From Cyanidium caldarium (Eukaryota; Rhodophyta; Bangiophyceae; Cyanidiales; Cyanidiaceae): 64,000 bases of DNA. This document shows positions 18,430 to 27,419 of this stretch, piece by piece. The DNA is taken from the NCBI GenBank assembly GCA_026184775.1, contig JANCYW010000004.1, positions 310,001-374,000 on the forward strand. Reading direction: 5' to 3'. Position 1 is the stretch's first letter. Each line of letters starts with the position of its first letter. The notes beneath the pieces were generated by a model, which did not search any database, was not told where the DNA came from, and saw nothing but the letters and a program-made list of their open reading frames with translations. The translations under genes were made by a program, and so were the position numbers.

Positions 18430-19641
18430 ATGAAACGAGTGAGAGCGTGGTGGGGCGTAGGGGCAGCTGTGTTGGCTACAGTGCTGATCGGTCGCGAGCT
18501 GGTATCGTTCGAATCGGACGCCACGCTCTATAGCACACCGAGTGAAGGCGGCGTGACAGTCGATGGCCCCACCGGCGAGCCGCGAGAGGCGGCGGGCGCT
18601 GCCGACAAGACCCCCGCGGCCGACTGGGCGGTGGCGCTGTTGCGCTGGCTGCCGCTGCGACTGCTGTCCCAGGGTGTCGGCTATGTGAGTGTGGTGACGT
18701 TGCCGGCGGCTGCGCGCAAACCGGCGTACACGACGTACTGTTGGCTGATGCCCGCGTGCGCGCTGGAGGAGGTGCGCGATCCGCTGGACACCTTCAGGTG
18801 TCTGGCGGAGTTTCACGCCCGACGGTTGAAACCGTCTGCGCGGCAGATAGACCGCTCCGGCGCGGTGCTGGCGCCATGTGACGGGAGGGTGTTATCGCTG
18901 GGCACCGTCGGCGCCGCCGCCACCCTGTATCCTATCAAGGGACAGCGCATGTCGCTGCGAGAGCTGCTGGGCGTGACCGGCGAGCAGGACCGCATGCTGG
19001 CCACCCCGGTGGACGTGCATGCGATACGCACGGCGGCGGCCTCGTCACAAGGTCGCCGCACGTCCACCACCACCACCGCCACCACCACCACCACCACCAC
19101 CACGGCGAACGGCGATGCGGAGGCAGCGTTACCGCACCGGCTCTACTACGCCATCCTGCACCTGCCAGCCGGCGGGTATCATCGCTTTCATTCGCCGGTG
19201 GATTGGCGCGTCCGCATCCGCCGGCACATGGTCGGCGAGCTGTTCCCGGTGGCCCCGCGCACGCTTCGACGTGTGCCCGACCTGTTGAGCCTGAACGAGC
19301 GGGTGTGCCTGCTGGGCGAGTGGCCGCACGGATTCTTCGCCATGGTAGCGGTGGGCAGCACCGGCATCGGCAACATATCGCTGGAGTTTGATGATACGCT
19401 GCACACCAACCGGCCGGATGATCGCCGGGGCGTGTGCGCCCGACGCGAGCGCCGCCACGACTTGCCGGTCGTGCTGCGACGCGGTCAAGACGTGGGCGCG
19501 TTTCACCTCGGCTCGTGCATCGTGTTGGTGTTCGAGGCACCCGTCGGTGGCAACGGCGATGGAGAGGGCGGCGCGTCGGGATTTCGTTTTGTGGTGCAGC
19601 CCGGGGAGTCGGTGCGCATGGGTGAGGCGCTCGGTCGATGA
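18430..19641 (+). CDS. PSD: Phosphatidylserine decarboxylase (mitochondrial PSD1-type)
   Basis: Makes phosphatidylethanolamine from phosphatidylserine using a pyruvoyl group formed by self-cleavage. A single N-terminal hydrophobic segment (residues 7-20) would anchor it in a membrane, as in mitochondrial PSD1. Motifs in order: APCDGRVLSLG with the protease-triad Asp at 151, YHRFHSPVDW with His250/His253, VAVGSTGIGNI near 306-316, and the cleavage motif at 359-362. The cleavage motif reads LGSC, not the usual LGST/GGST; the Ser that becomes pyruvoyl is kept. A threonine run (about 212-224), encoded by an ACC tract, interrupts the domain before the His motif. Convergent with the NEMF gene, 42 bp apart. 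The upstream 100 bases are cytosine/thymine-rich. Confidence 0.9.
   Translation: MKRVRAWWGVGAAVLATVLIGRELVSFESDATLYSTPSEGGVTVDGPTGEPREAAGAADKTPAADWAVALLRWLPLRLLSQGVGYVSVVTLPAAARKPAYTTYCWLMPACALEEVRDPLDTFRCLAEFHARRLKPSARQIDRSGAVLAPCDGRVLSLGTVGAAATLYPIKGQRMSLRELLGVTGEQDRMLATPVDVHAIRTAAASSQGRRTSTTTTATTTTTTTTANGDAEAALPHRLYYAILHLPAGGYHRFHSPVDWRVRIRRHMVGELFPVAPRTLRRVPDLLSLNERVCLLGEWPHGFFAMVAVGSTGIGNISLEFDDTLHTNRPDDRRGVCARRERRHDLPVVLRRGQDVGAFHLGSCIVLVFEAPVGGNGDGEGGASGFRFVVQPGESVRMGEALGR
19063..19103. repeat. ACC trinucleotide tract inside the PSD gene
   Basis: An imperfect ACC run, read in frame as a threonine stretch within the PSD coding region. It probably varies in length between strains. Confidence 0.8.
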
Positions 19642-19683
19642 GTGCGACGTGTGAAGCGTTCGGTCACCGCATCGGGTTCGGTT

Positions 19684-22600
19684 TTAGGTGCGCGCTGACG
19701 CCTGTTTCCTGCGCTGCTTGGAGGCTTGGCGCGCATCGTGTAAACCAGGCGCCTGCACGCGCACGTTGCCGATCACCTGCTGGATGATGAGCGTCTCGTC
19801 GAGCGCGCAGATGCGTTGCCACTCACGGTCCTCGGCGGCGAACTCGTCCTTAGCATCGTCGTCAGCGGCAGCAGCGGTCGTCGGCGCCGCCCGACCGCCG
19901 CGCCGTGCCTGATGCTGCTGCTTCAGTGCCTCCATCGCCTGTTTCACCGCCTTGCCCTTTTTTAAAGTGCCGGGCAGCAGCTTCACCTTGTACTTGCAGT
20001 GTGTCAGCGCCTGGTAGGGCGCACACACCGGGATGGCGTACTCGAGGGTGTCGGTCGGCGCCGGCTGACCGGTGAAGAAATCCAGCTCGCTCAGGGCGCG
20101 ACGCTGCTCGGCGGTGAGCGTGGCGGTGACCGCCTCGCCGGCCGCCTGGAGGGCCGCCTCGATGTCGCGCTGCTCCTGCTGATGCCAGGCGAAGCGCGCC
20201 GCGTCGCGCAGCACGCCCGGCCGGCTGCGCGGGACAGTTGAGGAAGCCGGCTGGGTCGCGGCGGTACGCGCGTCGGGCGTTTGTTGGACAGGCCGCGATG
20301 CCTCCGCGCTGCCAGTGGTTGTAACCGCCGTCGGGGTATCGGAACATCTGGCCGCCTCCTGCGGCTGCATCATCCTCATCGGTTTGGCACCCAAGAGCGC
20401 CAGTGCCGCCGCGCGCTCCTCCTCCGACTGCTCCGCATACTTGGCCTTCCACTTGCGAATCTTGCCTTTCTTGCCACGCACCGGTGCCGGCCGTTGCGTC
20501 CACTCCGGATCCAGGGTGTTGGGCGCCGCCGCGCCGAAGGTGGAATCCCCGGTGTCTTCTGCGGCGATGCTCTCTCCCGTACCCGTCGGCTTCACGTGTT
20601 CTCCCTTCTCTGCCTCCACATTCCCGTCGACCTCATCCAACGCGCCCAGCGACTCCGTGTCTCCTGCACTGGCTGCCGGCTCCTCATCCCTATCCGCTTC
20701 GATCGCCGCCGCCGCCGCCGCCGCCGTCTCTTCCCTGTCTTTCTCCCTCGCCGACTGCGCTATCGCCGTCACCGCCTCCAACACGGCCGCGTCATGCTCG
20801 CTGCGCACCGGCCGCTCGCCGAGATGTTGCGCCACCGAGGCGGGCGCCAGGCGGAAATAGAACCCCAGACCCATCACCATGGCAGCGCTGCCCGCGCTGC
20901 CCGCCATGACCGGTATCATGTTCTTGCGGCCGCGCACCACAAAACTGCCGGTGGCCAACGACGTGCCACTCGGGGCCGATTTGCTCACCTGCGACGGCAA
21001 CACCCAGAACGCGTCCACCGGGATCTTGTCGTTCCAGGCGGCGCTGCAAGCCACGCAGAACACAGCCGCCTCTTGCAGCGTGAGCGGCGGCGGCAGCGTC
21101 ATGCCGCGGCGCCCTTTGATCACCACACTGGCGGCGCCGTGCACATCCGCATGCATGTACACGTCGCCGGCATGATCCTCCAGATACCGCTTCACCAGCA
21201 TCTCGTTCTGCTGGGCATCCCTGCCGGCGATGACCAGGAAATTCTCCGACGAGATAAAGTAGCGGAACTTTTCAAACCACAGCGGCTTGCGCATCTCGGT
21301 GACCGTGTTCAGCGCCGCGTTGCGCCCTGCCGGCCGTTTGCCTTTGGCCGGCGCATTCCACTGGCCGCGGAGCACTTTGAGCGCCTTGGACTGCGCCGCT
21401 TTCAAAGCACGGTCGCTGGCGTCGATGGTCTTGTGCTCTTTCTCGGTGGCCTTGCGGCGTGCCTCATAGTAACGCTGCGCGTTGCCGTGCGCGTTCCCAT
21501 CCAAGTTGAGCGTCACCGGAACGAGCGCCGGGACCGCCTCGTCTTCCGAGCCTGCCTCCAGTTCGTCGGGCAGCAGCAGCGTGACTTCATTGCGCTCCAG
21601 GCGCAACGACTGCACCATCTCGGCAACCGGGTTGCCGCGGCGCCGCTCCTCCGCCACCATGATCTGCAGGTCGCTCCATGGAATGCCCGACGCCACCGCC
21701 GCCCGGATGACCTGAAGCGCATCGTCCACCAGCTGCAAGTGGTACTCGATCAGTCGCGCGTGGTGGCCGTGCTCTTCCGCCTGCTGTTGCAGCGTCTGCA
21801 CGCGCGACTGAATGTCATTCTGGGTGCGGTTCAGCCGATTCTGCGCCTGTTTCTGGCGCTGCTCCGTCTCGGACTTGAAGCGCATCTCCTCCAGGCGCGC
21901 AAAGTACTCGTCCACCGCCTCGTCGAAGGTGGCGTACTCTTGATGTTCCAGCGCCTCGTTCTGAGCCAACAGCAGCGGTGTCACCTCCGCGTAACGGTCC
22001 TCCATGCGAAGCGCACTCTCGGCGTTGGACACCTCAGACGCTGCCGGCGTCAACAGAATGTATCCGTGCAGTTGCGTCTCGCGCAACACCTCATCCACGC
22101 CGGCGAATGCCGCCAGCAGTCGGTCGCGGAACGCCTCCACATCGCTGCCGGGCGCGCCAGCCGTGATGACCGCATGCTCCACCAACTCTGGCCCGTACTC
22201 CAGATTTTGCGTCAGGGTACGCACTAGCGATGCGCGCTCCCAGGTCATCGGCTGTCCATCTTTCCGTTGGGCGCTCTTGCGCAACAACTCGTCCAGACAT
22301 GCGGCGTCCAGCACCCGTAACTGCCGCGCTCGGTGGGTGTCGTACACCTCGCCCACCACGGCCGCCTGCGCGGGACGACGACTGGTGGTTGCGTCCGTCG
22401 GCCGGTGGCGAGCGCCGGCGGCAGCGGTGGCCATAGGTCGGAACACTCGCTGCACCGCCAACACCTTGTACTCGCCGTCGGTGAGGATGACGTTGCCGCC
22501 CGCGTAAAACTCCACGATCAAGTGCGACTCCAACGCCGCCTGGGAGCGATCGGGGCCGTCGCTCCCACGATACACCGCCGCCGCCTGCGAACCGCCCACA

Positions 22601-23148
22601 AAGTGCATATCGATCACCCGGTCGGTGCCCAGCTGCCGAATGTCCGCCAGCCGCCGGGTGCGCAGGTGCTTGCGCAGCTTGAGCGTCAAGCCCGACTGGA
22701 CAGACAGCGCCGATCTCTTGGAGGCGCCGGTGACGCCCCATTCGCTGGACAGCACCATGCGGCGCTGCAGTGATCGCTGCACCGCCTCATCGTCGTCAAC
22801 ATCTTCCTGGCCGCCGACCTTGCCCGCTGCCGAGTCGATGGCGTCGGCGAACCGCACCTGCGCTCCCTCACCCAGTACCGCCGCCTGTCGCGCAAACCGC
22901 GTGGTGTGTATTCGCACGCCCGACTCTATCAACAAGTACTCGCGTTGCCAGCTCACCGCGGCCGTCGCGTCGGCATCTGGCGCGCTGCTCGCCGGCGGCA
23001 CCGACAGCTTGAGGAGGAACGTGCGCGCGTCCAGCCCGTACACGTTCACCACCCGCGAGCCAGTGCCCAGCCGCGACTTTAATAATCGCACCTGCACGAT
23101 CAGATCCAACAGCGAGAACCTCGCCTTGCGCTTGACCGTTTCCGGCAT
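19684..23148 (-). CDS. NEMF: Rqc2/NEMF ribosome quality-control factor (NFACT protein)
   Basis: Binds stalled 60S subunits carrying peptidyl-tRNA, recruits the Listerin ligase and directs C-terminal tailing. The protein (1154 residues) starts at the ATG at 23148 with MPETVKRKARFSLLDLIVQV, the usual start of the NFACT-N domain. The frame is open for 139 codons upstream, but that stretch has no family likeness. NFACT-N continues to about residue 350 (including VIDMHFVGG and LIVEFYAGGNVILTD). A long coiled coil follows (about 370-520), then the NFACT-R domain with WFEKFRYFISSENFLVIAGR and the DVYMHADVHGAASVVIKG strand pair. Low-complexity acidic and Ala-rich sequence precedes the C-terminal NFACT-C domain. 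Divergent from the TOE1-like gene across 158 bp. Confidence 0.94.
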   Translation of the reverse strand: MPETVKRKARFSLLDLIVQVRLLKSRLGTGSRVVNVYGLDARTFLLKLSVPPASSAPDADATAAVSWQREYLLIESGVRIHTTRFARQAAVLGEGAQVRFADAIDSAAGKVGGQEDVDDDEAVQRSLQRRMVLSSEWGVTGASKRSALSVQSGLTLKLRKHLRTRRLADIRQLGTDRVIDMHFVGGSQAAAVYRGSDGPDRSQAALESHLIVEFYAGGNVILTDGEYKVLAVQRVFRPMATAAAGARHRPTDATTSRRPAQAAVVGEVYDTHRARQLRVLDAACLDELLRKSAQRKDGQPMTWERASLVRTLTQNLEYGPELVEHAVITAGAPGSDVEAFRDRLLAAFAGVDEVLRETQLHGYILLTPAASEVSNAESALRMEDRYAEVTPLLLAQNEALEHQEYATFDEAVDEYFARLEEMRFKSETEQRQKQAQNRLNRTQNDIQSRVQTLQQQAEEHGHHARLIEYHLQLVDDALQVIRAAVASGIPWSDLQIMVAEERRRGNPVAEMVQSLRLERNEVTLLLPDELEAGSEDEAVPALVPVTLNLDGNAHGNAQRYYEARRKATEKEHKTIDASDRALKAAQSKALKVLRGQWNAPAKGKRPAGRNAALNTVTEMRKPLWFEKFRYFISSENFLVIAGRDAQQNEMLVKRYLEDHAGDVYMHADVHGAASVVIKGRRGMTLPPPLTLQEAAVFCVACSAAWNDKIPVDAFWVLPSQVSKSAPSGTSLATGSFVVRGRKNMIPVMAGSAGSAAMVMGLGFYFRLAPASVAQHLGERPVRSEHDAAVLEAVTAIAQSAREKDREETAAAAAAAIEADRDEEPAASAGDTESLGALDEVDGNVEAEKGEHVKPTGTGESIAAEDTGDSTFGAAAPNTLDPEWTQRPAPVRGKKGKIRKWKAKYAEQSEEERAAALALLGAKPMRMMQPQEAARCSDTPTAVTTTGSAEASRPVQQTPDARTAATQPASSTVPRSRPGVLRDAARFAWHQQEQRDIEAALQAAGEAVTATLTAEQRRALSELDFFTGQPAPTDTLEYAIPVCAPYQALTHCKYKVKLLPGTLKKGKAVKQAMEALKQQHQARRGGRAAPTTAAAADDDAKDEFAAEDREWQRICALDETLIIQQVIGNVRVQAPGLHDARQASKQRRKQASART

Positions 23149-23306
23149 GGTATCCGCGCGGCACCCTCCGTCGACGGGAAGCCACGAGCGGCGAGAACGA
23201 CGCTCGGCCACGTCTCGCACGGCGGTGGGAGCGTGCCTGCAGAGCACGACGGGAGTTGCCGTCGATACCCTTTGGAGGTGCTGGAAATGCTGAACGGTCC
23301 ATCCAA

Positions 23307-25031
23307 ATGACTTCTGATACGAAGAGGAGAGAAGCTGGTAAGACAAGTGCGTCCGACGAGTCCGAGCCGGGGCATCCCACTCCTCGTTTGGAGGCGTTCT
23401 CGGTGCCGGTGCAGGTGGTGGACCGCCGCAACTACGCCGACGCCCTGAGGCACTTGTCCCGGGCGCTACCGCACGCAACGTTTCTCGCGGTGGACACCGA
23501 GTTTTCCGGGTTCGGATCGGATGCGCGGGTGCACTCTTGCTGTCCGGAGACGCGATATCGGGCACTGCGGCGGCTGGCGACGACGTCGGCGATATTCTCG
23601 GTGGGCGTAGCGCTGTTCCGCGCGCGACAGCCGGAGGTGCGCGAGTGCTTGGCGGTGCTGCGAGAACGTGCCCGCAGTGAAGAGAGGGTAAGCTGGCCGG
23701 CAGGGCCGCCAGAGAATGTGGCGTTTCAGGTGCAGGTGTTTGAGTTTCTGTTCCTGTGTGAGGACGGTTTCCGCGTGGATGCCGATACCGCCGAGTTTCT
23801 GGCCTGCCATGACATGGACTTTAACCGCCTCTTTCGCTACGGCGTCCGATATCGGCGAGCGCACCAGTCTGCCGAAAGTGCGACCGATGTGGAAGGTGCT
23901 GCCGAGGCATCGTTGGAAAGAGAGGGTGCGGGCGGGGCCTCTCCCGATGGCCGGGCGGACGGGGCCAACGATCCAGGCGAGGACGACACGCATCGGTCTG
24001 TCAACGGCAACGCGACCGTTTCGGCGGCACCATCTTCTGCTCTACACGTGTTGGCCGGCCTTATCCGCACCCAGCGGCCGGTGGTATTCCACAATGGCCT
24101 ATTCGATCTGACACTGATGTACGCGGCGTTCGAGGCCACGCTGCCGCCCACGTTGTACGATTTTGAGCGGACCATGGCGACGCAGCTGCTCGGACAGTGT
24201 TACGACACCCGGTTGCTGCACGACCGCCTGGGCAACAACAACCACAACAACAGCCGGCGCGGTCCCTCGTTTCTGCAGTATCTGTTCCGCAAACACGAGC
24301 GCCACTGGTTTCGACACCGCGGCGGCGTTCACGTCGAGACAGCCGATTTGAGCCTGCTGGGAAGCAGCGACACGGATGAGGAGTGTGACGGGGGCGAGGC
24401 GCCGCCGCCCGCTATGCACAAACGCAAGCGCGCTAGACGCCTGCAAGCGACGAAGATCTGTGGTCGGTACGCGCGATATGGGCACTGCGCCGACGAGTCC
24501 CGTTGTCCGCACTCTCACGATCTCGACCGCATTCTAGATGTGCACGAGGTAGAATGGAGTACGGGAACCGATGCAACCGTGCCGCGCTCCCCGTCCCAGT
24601 CGCCGAGCAAGGAGGCGGCTTCCGGCCGGCGCAAAACGACACGGCGGAGAGAGAATGCCCCACACTCCACCACGGACGCGAATGGTCCACCGCTCAGAAC
24701 GCCTCCCGCAGAGGAAGGCGATGCCGACAATCCCTCCGACCGCACCCTGCGTCCCGCACATTCCGCCGGATACGATGCCTTCTGCACCGGCTACGTGTTC
24801 GCCAGTATGTTGGCGCGCCCGGGCTTAGATCTGCGCCGAGCTGCCGACGCTGCCAATCTCATATTCATCCCCGGCGGCTCCATGTCGCACATCTGCATTC
24901 AGCCGAGCGAGCGTGAACCCGTCGACGGTCTGTCGGGCGGATCCGAGCACGGACGCTGCGGCCACGAGGTGCAGCAACGTGGGGCGACACGCACGACGAG
25001 TGCTTCCAGCGAAGCATCACCAGGCGCGTAA
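23307..25031 (+). CDS. TOE1: TOE1-like CAF1-family 3' exoribonuclease with CCCH zinc finger
   Basis: A DEDD-family poly(A)/snRNA 3'-end trimming nuclease. The first exonuclease motif AVDTEFSGFG gives catalytic Asp63 and Glu65. FQVQVFEFLFL and a central strand follow. The second motif FHNGLFDLTLMYAAF supplies the next Asp, and the last motif AGYDAFCTGYVFA lies near the C-terminus. Between the last two motifs sits a canonical C-x8-C-x5-C-x3-H zinc finger (starting KICGRYARYG), as in human TOE1, which matures small nuclear RNAs and telomerase RNA in Cajal bodies. An acidic linker (about residues 195-245) and a Ser/Arg linker after the finger enlarge it to 574 residues. The start at 23307 is the first ATG. 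Confidence 0.9.
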   Translation: MTSDTKRREAGKTSASDESEPGHPTPRLEAFSVPVQVVDRRNYADALRHLSRALPHATFLAVDTEFSGFGSDARVHSCCPETRYRALRRLATTSAIFSVGVALFRARQPEVRECLAVLRERARSEERVSWPAGPPENVAFQVQVFEFLFLCEDGFRVDADTAEFLACHDMDFNRLFRYGVRYRRAHQSAESATDVEGAAEASLEREGAGGASPDGRADGANDPGEDDTHRSVNGNATVSAAPSSALHVLAGLIRTQRPVVFHNGLFDLTLMYAAFEATLPPTLYDFERTMATQLLGQCYDTRLLHDRLGNNNHNNSRRGPSFLQYLFRKHERHWFRHRGGVHVETADLSLLGSSDTDEECDGGEAPPPAMHKRKRARRLQATKICGRYARYGHCADESRCPHSHDLDRILDVHEVEWSTGTDATVPRSPSQSPSKEAASGRRKTTRRRENAPHSTTDANGPPLRTPPAEEGDADNPSDRTLRPAHSAGYDAFCTGYVFASMLARPGLDLRRAADAANLIFIPGGSMSHICIQPSEREPVDGLSGGSEHGRCGHEVQQRGATRTTSASSEASPGA

Positions 25032-25171
25032 TGCGACCGTGTGAAGCGGACCGCTGCGCTCAGCGATGGCAAGAGCGTGCGATTCACCCCACACACTCGA
25101 CGTATCATGGAGCGCGGCAGGCACACCCCATGCCGCCGCCCACGACACATCCCCCGCTGTCCGGCAGACGC

Positions 25172-25678
25172 TTATTCGTGCGGCTCGGCGTGCGCTGCGT
25201 CCGCGTCGTCCTCGACCGGCGCATTGGACTCCGCTCCCGCCGCCGTGTCCTCTGCGATATCCACCCGGTCGCCGTACAACTCCGTGTATACCTCTTTGAG
25301 GCACGTCCACATCGTCTGGGCAGCCTGGCCGCGGCTCATCACTCGTCGCAACTCGGTGTCCAGCAAGCGCGGCAGATCGCTGTGGTAGAGCTCAGTGCGC
25401 ACGCGCGACAACACCTCCTGCCGTTTGGTGTCCGCGACGTGCCCCAGCGGCGCCAGAAACGACCGCCGCAGCTCCAGCTCGTGCCGTCGCATCGCCGACT
25501 GCGCGGCGGCTAGGGCGTGCTCGCGCAGTCGGTCAAACACGCCGTCGGCGCGCAGCTTGTCCACGATGCCGCTGCGAAGTCCATCGAATCGCCCGCTGCG
25601 CAGCAGCTCGCACAGGATAGCGTCCATCGGCGGGTCGTCTTCGTAGACCGGATCGGCGGGCAGCTCACCAGAGCTCAT
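25172..25678 (-). CDS. Shg1/BOD1-like small helical protein
   Basis: A 168-residue protein. Residues about 15-110 show paired helices reading ELLRSGRFDGLRSGIVDKL and then GVFDRLREHALAAAQ, similar to the Shg1 domain (LKKxGxFDxLRxxLL), found in the yeast Set1/COMPASS subunit Shg1 and in animal BOD1, a PP2A-B56 inhibitor at kinetochores. The C-terminus is acidic. The ATG at 25678 was chosen over a TTG one codon earlier. The domain match is by eye and weak. The alternative is an unrelated helical protein. It is convergent with the TOE1-like gene, 140 bp apart. Confidence 0.5.
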   Translation of the reverse strand: MSSGELPADPVYEDDPPMDAILCELLRSGRFDGLRSGIVDKLRADGVFDRLREHALAAAQSAMRRHELELRRSFLAPLGHVADTKRQEVLSRVRTELYHSDLPRLLDTELRRVMSRGQAAQTMWTCLKEVYTELYGDRVDIAEDTAAGAESNAPVEDDADAAHAEPHE

Positions 25679-26032
25679 CAAGGATGAGGCGTTTGGGCCG
25701 TAGGGCAGAGGCGCAGAACACGCAAGTTAGTGCACTCTGATCGCCGCTTCCTCCCGACGTGCGGTACTGCGGTCGACGTCGGTGCCGAGAGACCGCTCCA
25801 TTGTCCTGCGAAAGAGCAACCCACCGTGTCGCGTCTGGCGCGTCTCTGTCGGGCGCGGTGGAGTGTCTCCGCGTCGGACCACACATATCGTATGACACGC
25901 ACATACACATCGTCGATGGCAGCGTGGTCTGCGCACGCCCCAGTTAAGCTTTAAACACGTAGCTCAGTGTCCGTCAGACCGTCCAAGGTCAGTCTGTGTC
26001 AGGCGAAGCAGGTAGGCGTCCTCTGCAGGGGG
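25679..26032. other. Intergenic region with no recognised feature
   Basis: About 354 bp between two minus-strand genes. It should hold the Shg1-like gene's upstream region and the 3' end of the endosulfine-like gene. A tRNA-like GTAGCTCAGT string occurs near 25959 but has no matching arms. Confidence 0.5.
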
Positions 26033-26683
26033 TCAGGGTCTCTTCAGGGGGTCGCGTTGCGGTTGCAAAAAGTTGCTGCGCTCGGCAACCGGTGGCGCCT
26101 CGTGCCGGGCGAGTTCATCGCTGCGGCGCACCGGGATGAACGAGCCGGAGCTAGACGACGACGACGACGACAGCGAGTTCTCGCGGCGGATGCCGGGGTG
26201 GCGCGGCGGGGTGGCCGCCTCCGCGGGCCGGCTCGGCGTCGCCAGACCGATGCGTGAGCAGCCGGGATCGTCGCCGCGAGTGGAAGCGGCCGCGGTTTTG
26301 TCGGTTCCAGACGGTTCGCCGCTGGTGTCGCTGATGGTGGCGGTGGGCCTGTCGCTGGCGCCACGGTGGGCCTGCATGGTCCACCCGGAGGAGACCGGCG
26401 GCGGGGCGTACACCTGGTGTTCACCGATCGACGGCACGTAGGGGTGATCCTCGCCCACCTCGTCCACGCTTTCTCGCCCCTCCTTGGCTAGGGTGGCGTC
26501 GGCGCTATCGTAAAACTTGCGTTCGTGCAGGTGATTCGCCCGCAATCGCCGCTGCAGCAGATTCCTCCGGTCCGGCAGCGCGCCATACTTTCGACGCAGC
26601 TGCTCTTCCTGCTCAGCGTCTGGTGACGCATTCGGTGTCGCGGCACCACCTGGCGCCGGTTTTCTTTCGGATGTGTCGGACAT
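26033..26683 (-). CDS. Endosulfine/ARPP-19/Igo-like protein with long disordered tail
   Basis: Residues 24-68 fit the endosulfine core: an acidic helix (EQEEQLRRKYG), a loop, then LLQRRLRANHLHERKFYDSADATLAK. In ENSA, ARPP-19 and Igo1 this last part ends in FDSGDYxMAK, whose Ser is phosphorylated by Greatwall/Rim15 kinase, turning the protein into a PP2A-B55 inhibitor. Here Ser60 is present, but the core reads YDSAD, so Gly and the aromatic after it differ. The tail (about residues 90-216) is disordered, with a serine run and ending in Pro/Arg-rich sequence. It is longer than the usual 110-160 residue family members. The ATG at 26683 was chosen because the core lies close after it; the frame is open upstream without likeness to the family. 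Confidence 0.7.
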   Translation of the reverse strand: MSDTSERKPAPGGAATPNASPDAEQEEQLRRKYGALPDRRNLLQRRLRANHLHERKFYDSADATLAKEGRESVDEVGEDHPYVPSIGEHQVYAPPPVSSGWTMQAHRGASDRPTATISDTSGEPSGTDKTAAASTRGDDPGCSRIGLATPSRPAEAATPPRHPGIRRENSLSSSSSSSSGSFIPVRRSDELARHEAPPVAERSNFLQPQRDPLKRP

Positions 26684-27419
26684 TTTCTCCAGCGCCGTCC
26701 AGAACCCACAGTGGTGGATCCAACACGGATCTCGGAACAACACGCGTCCCCCGGCCGACAACGTGGCCGCGGAATCGTCCGACGAGTCCCCGCTTCCAGA
26801 AGTGCCCCGGTGCGAGGCAGCCACGTGCAGTCTCCACCCAACACTGGCGCTCGGCAACAGCGGGACGACCGTCGCGGCGGCGAGAGCTTTTCACGACGGC
26901 CACCGGTGCACTGCTGGAAACGCTCCCGCCCGCAACCGAGTCGCCGCAGTGGTGGCTGCGCAGCGAGACTACCGCTCCCTCTGATCACGGCGTCGGAAAA
27001 GGTTTTCGCCGGGACTCTGTAGCGTTCCAGATGCAAAAAGAAATGTAGAGATGTTTCTGGAAGGTTCGGCCTAGGACACTACGATACCTGGAAAGGAGAA
27101 GCTGAGAGCATTGACGACGGACACCGCACTGTGTGTGGAGGTGCGGGCACGATGTGCATCGTCTCCCGAGTACTTCTGGCTCGGCTTTGGCTGCCATCAA
27201 GGAGAGCGTCTCTGTCGTTCTTGTGCAAAACCTGCATAGAGCACTGCGGTGCCATTGCAGCCTCGTGTATCACTCCTTCGCCTGACTTGCTCACAAGCGA
27301 GCAGCACCAGCCTCCACTTTACCTGGGCGCCTCTCACGGCGCAACCGTCCACACGTGCCAGCGAACAACCGCCTCCGCACCCTCTTCGTCTTTTATCGAC
27401 CTCCCTCGGCGTCTCGCTC
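26684..27419. other. Long intergenic region between divergent genes, no recognised feature
   Basis: About 736 bp separate the endosulfine-like and WDR18 starts. The last 100 bases before WDR18 are strongly pyrimidine-rich. Around 27050-27110 there is a short stretch of moderate GC without coding potential that could hold a small RNA, but it fits no snRNA, tRNA or snoRNA that I recognise. Confidence 0.5.

Noticed and set aside
20281-22227. A 648-codon open frame on the plus strand inside the NEMF gene
   Set aside because: It is antisense to NFACT coding sequence, Arg/His/Leu-rich with no domain, and arises because GC-rich coding DNA has few stops on the opposite strand.
25950-26010. tRNA-like GTAGCTCAGT string
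   Set aside because: No acceptor stem, anticodon arm or TTCGA loop can be paired with it.
27060-27120. Slight likeness to U6 snRNA (ACGATAC and a GAGAAG string)
   Set aside because: The invariant ACAGAGA box and the stem-loop are absent.
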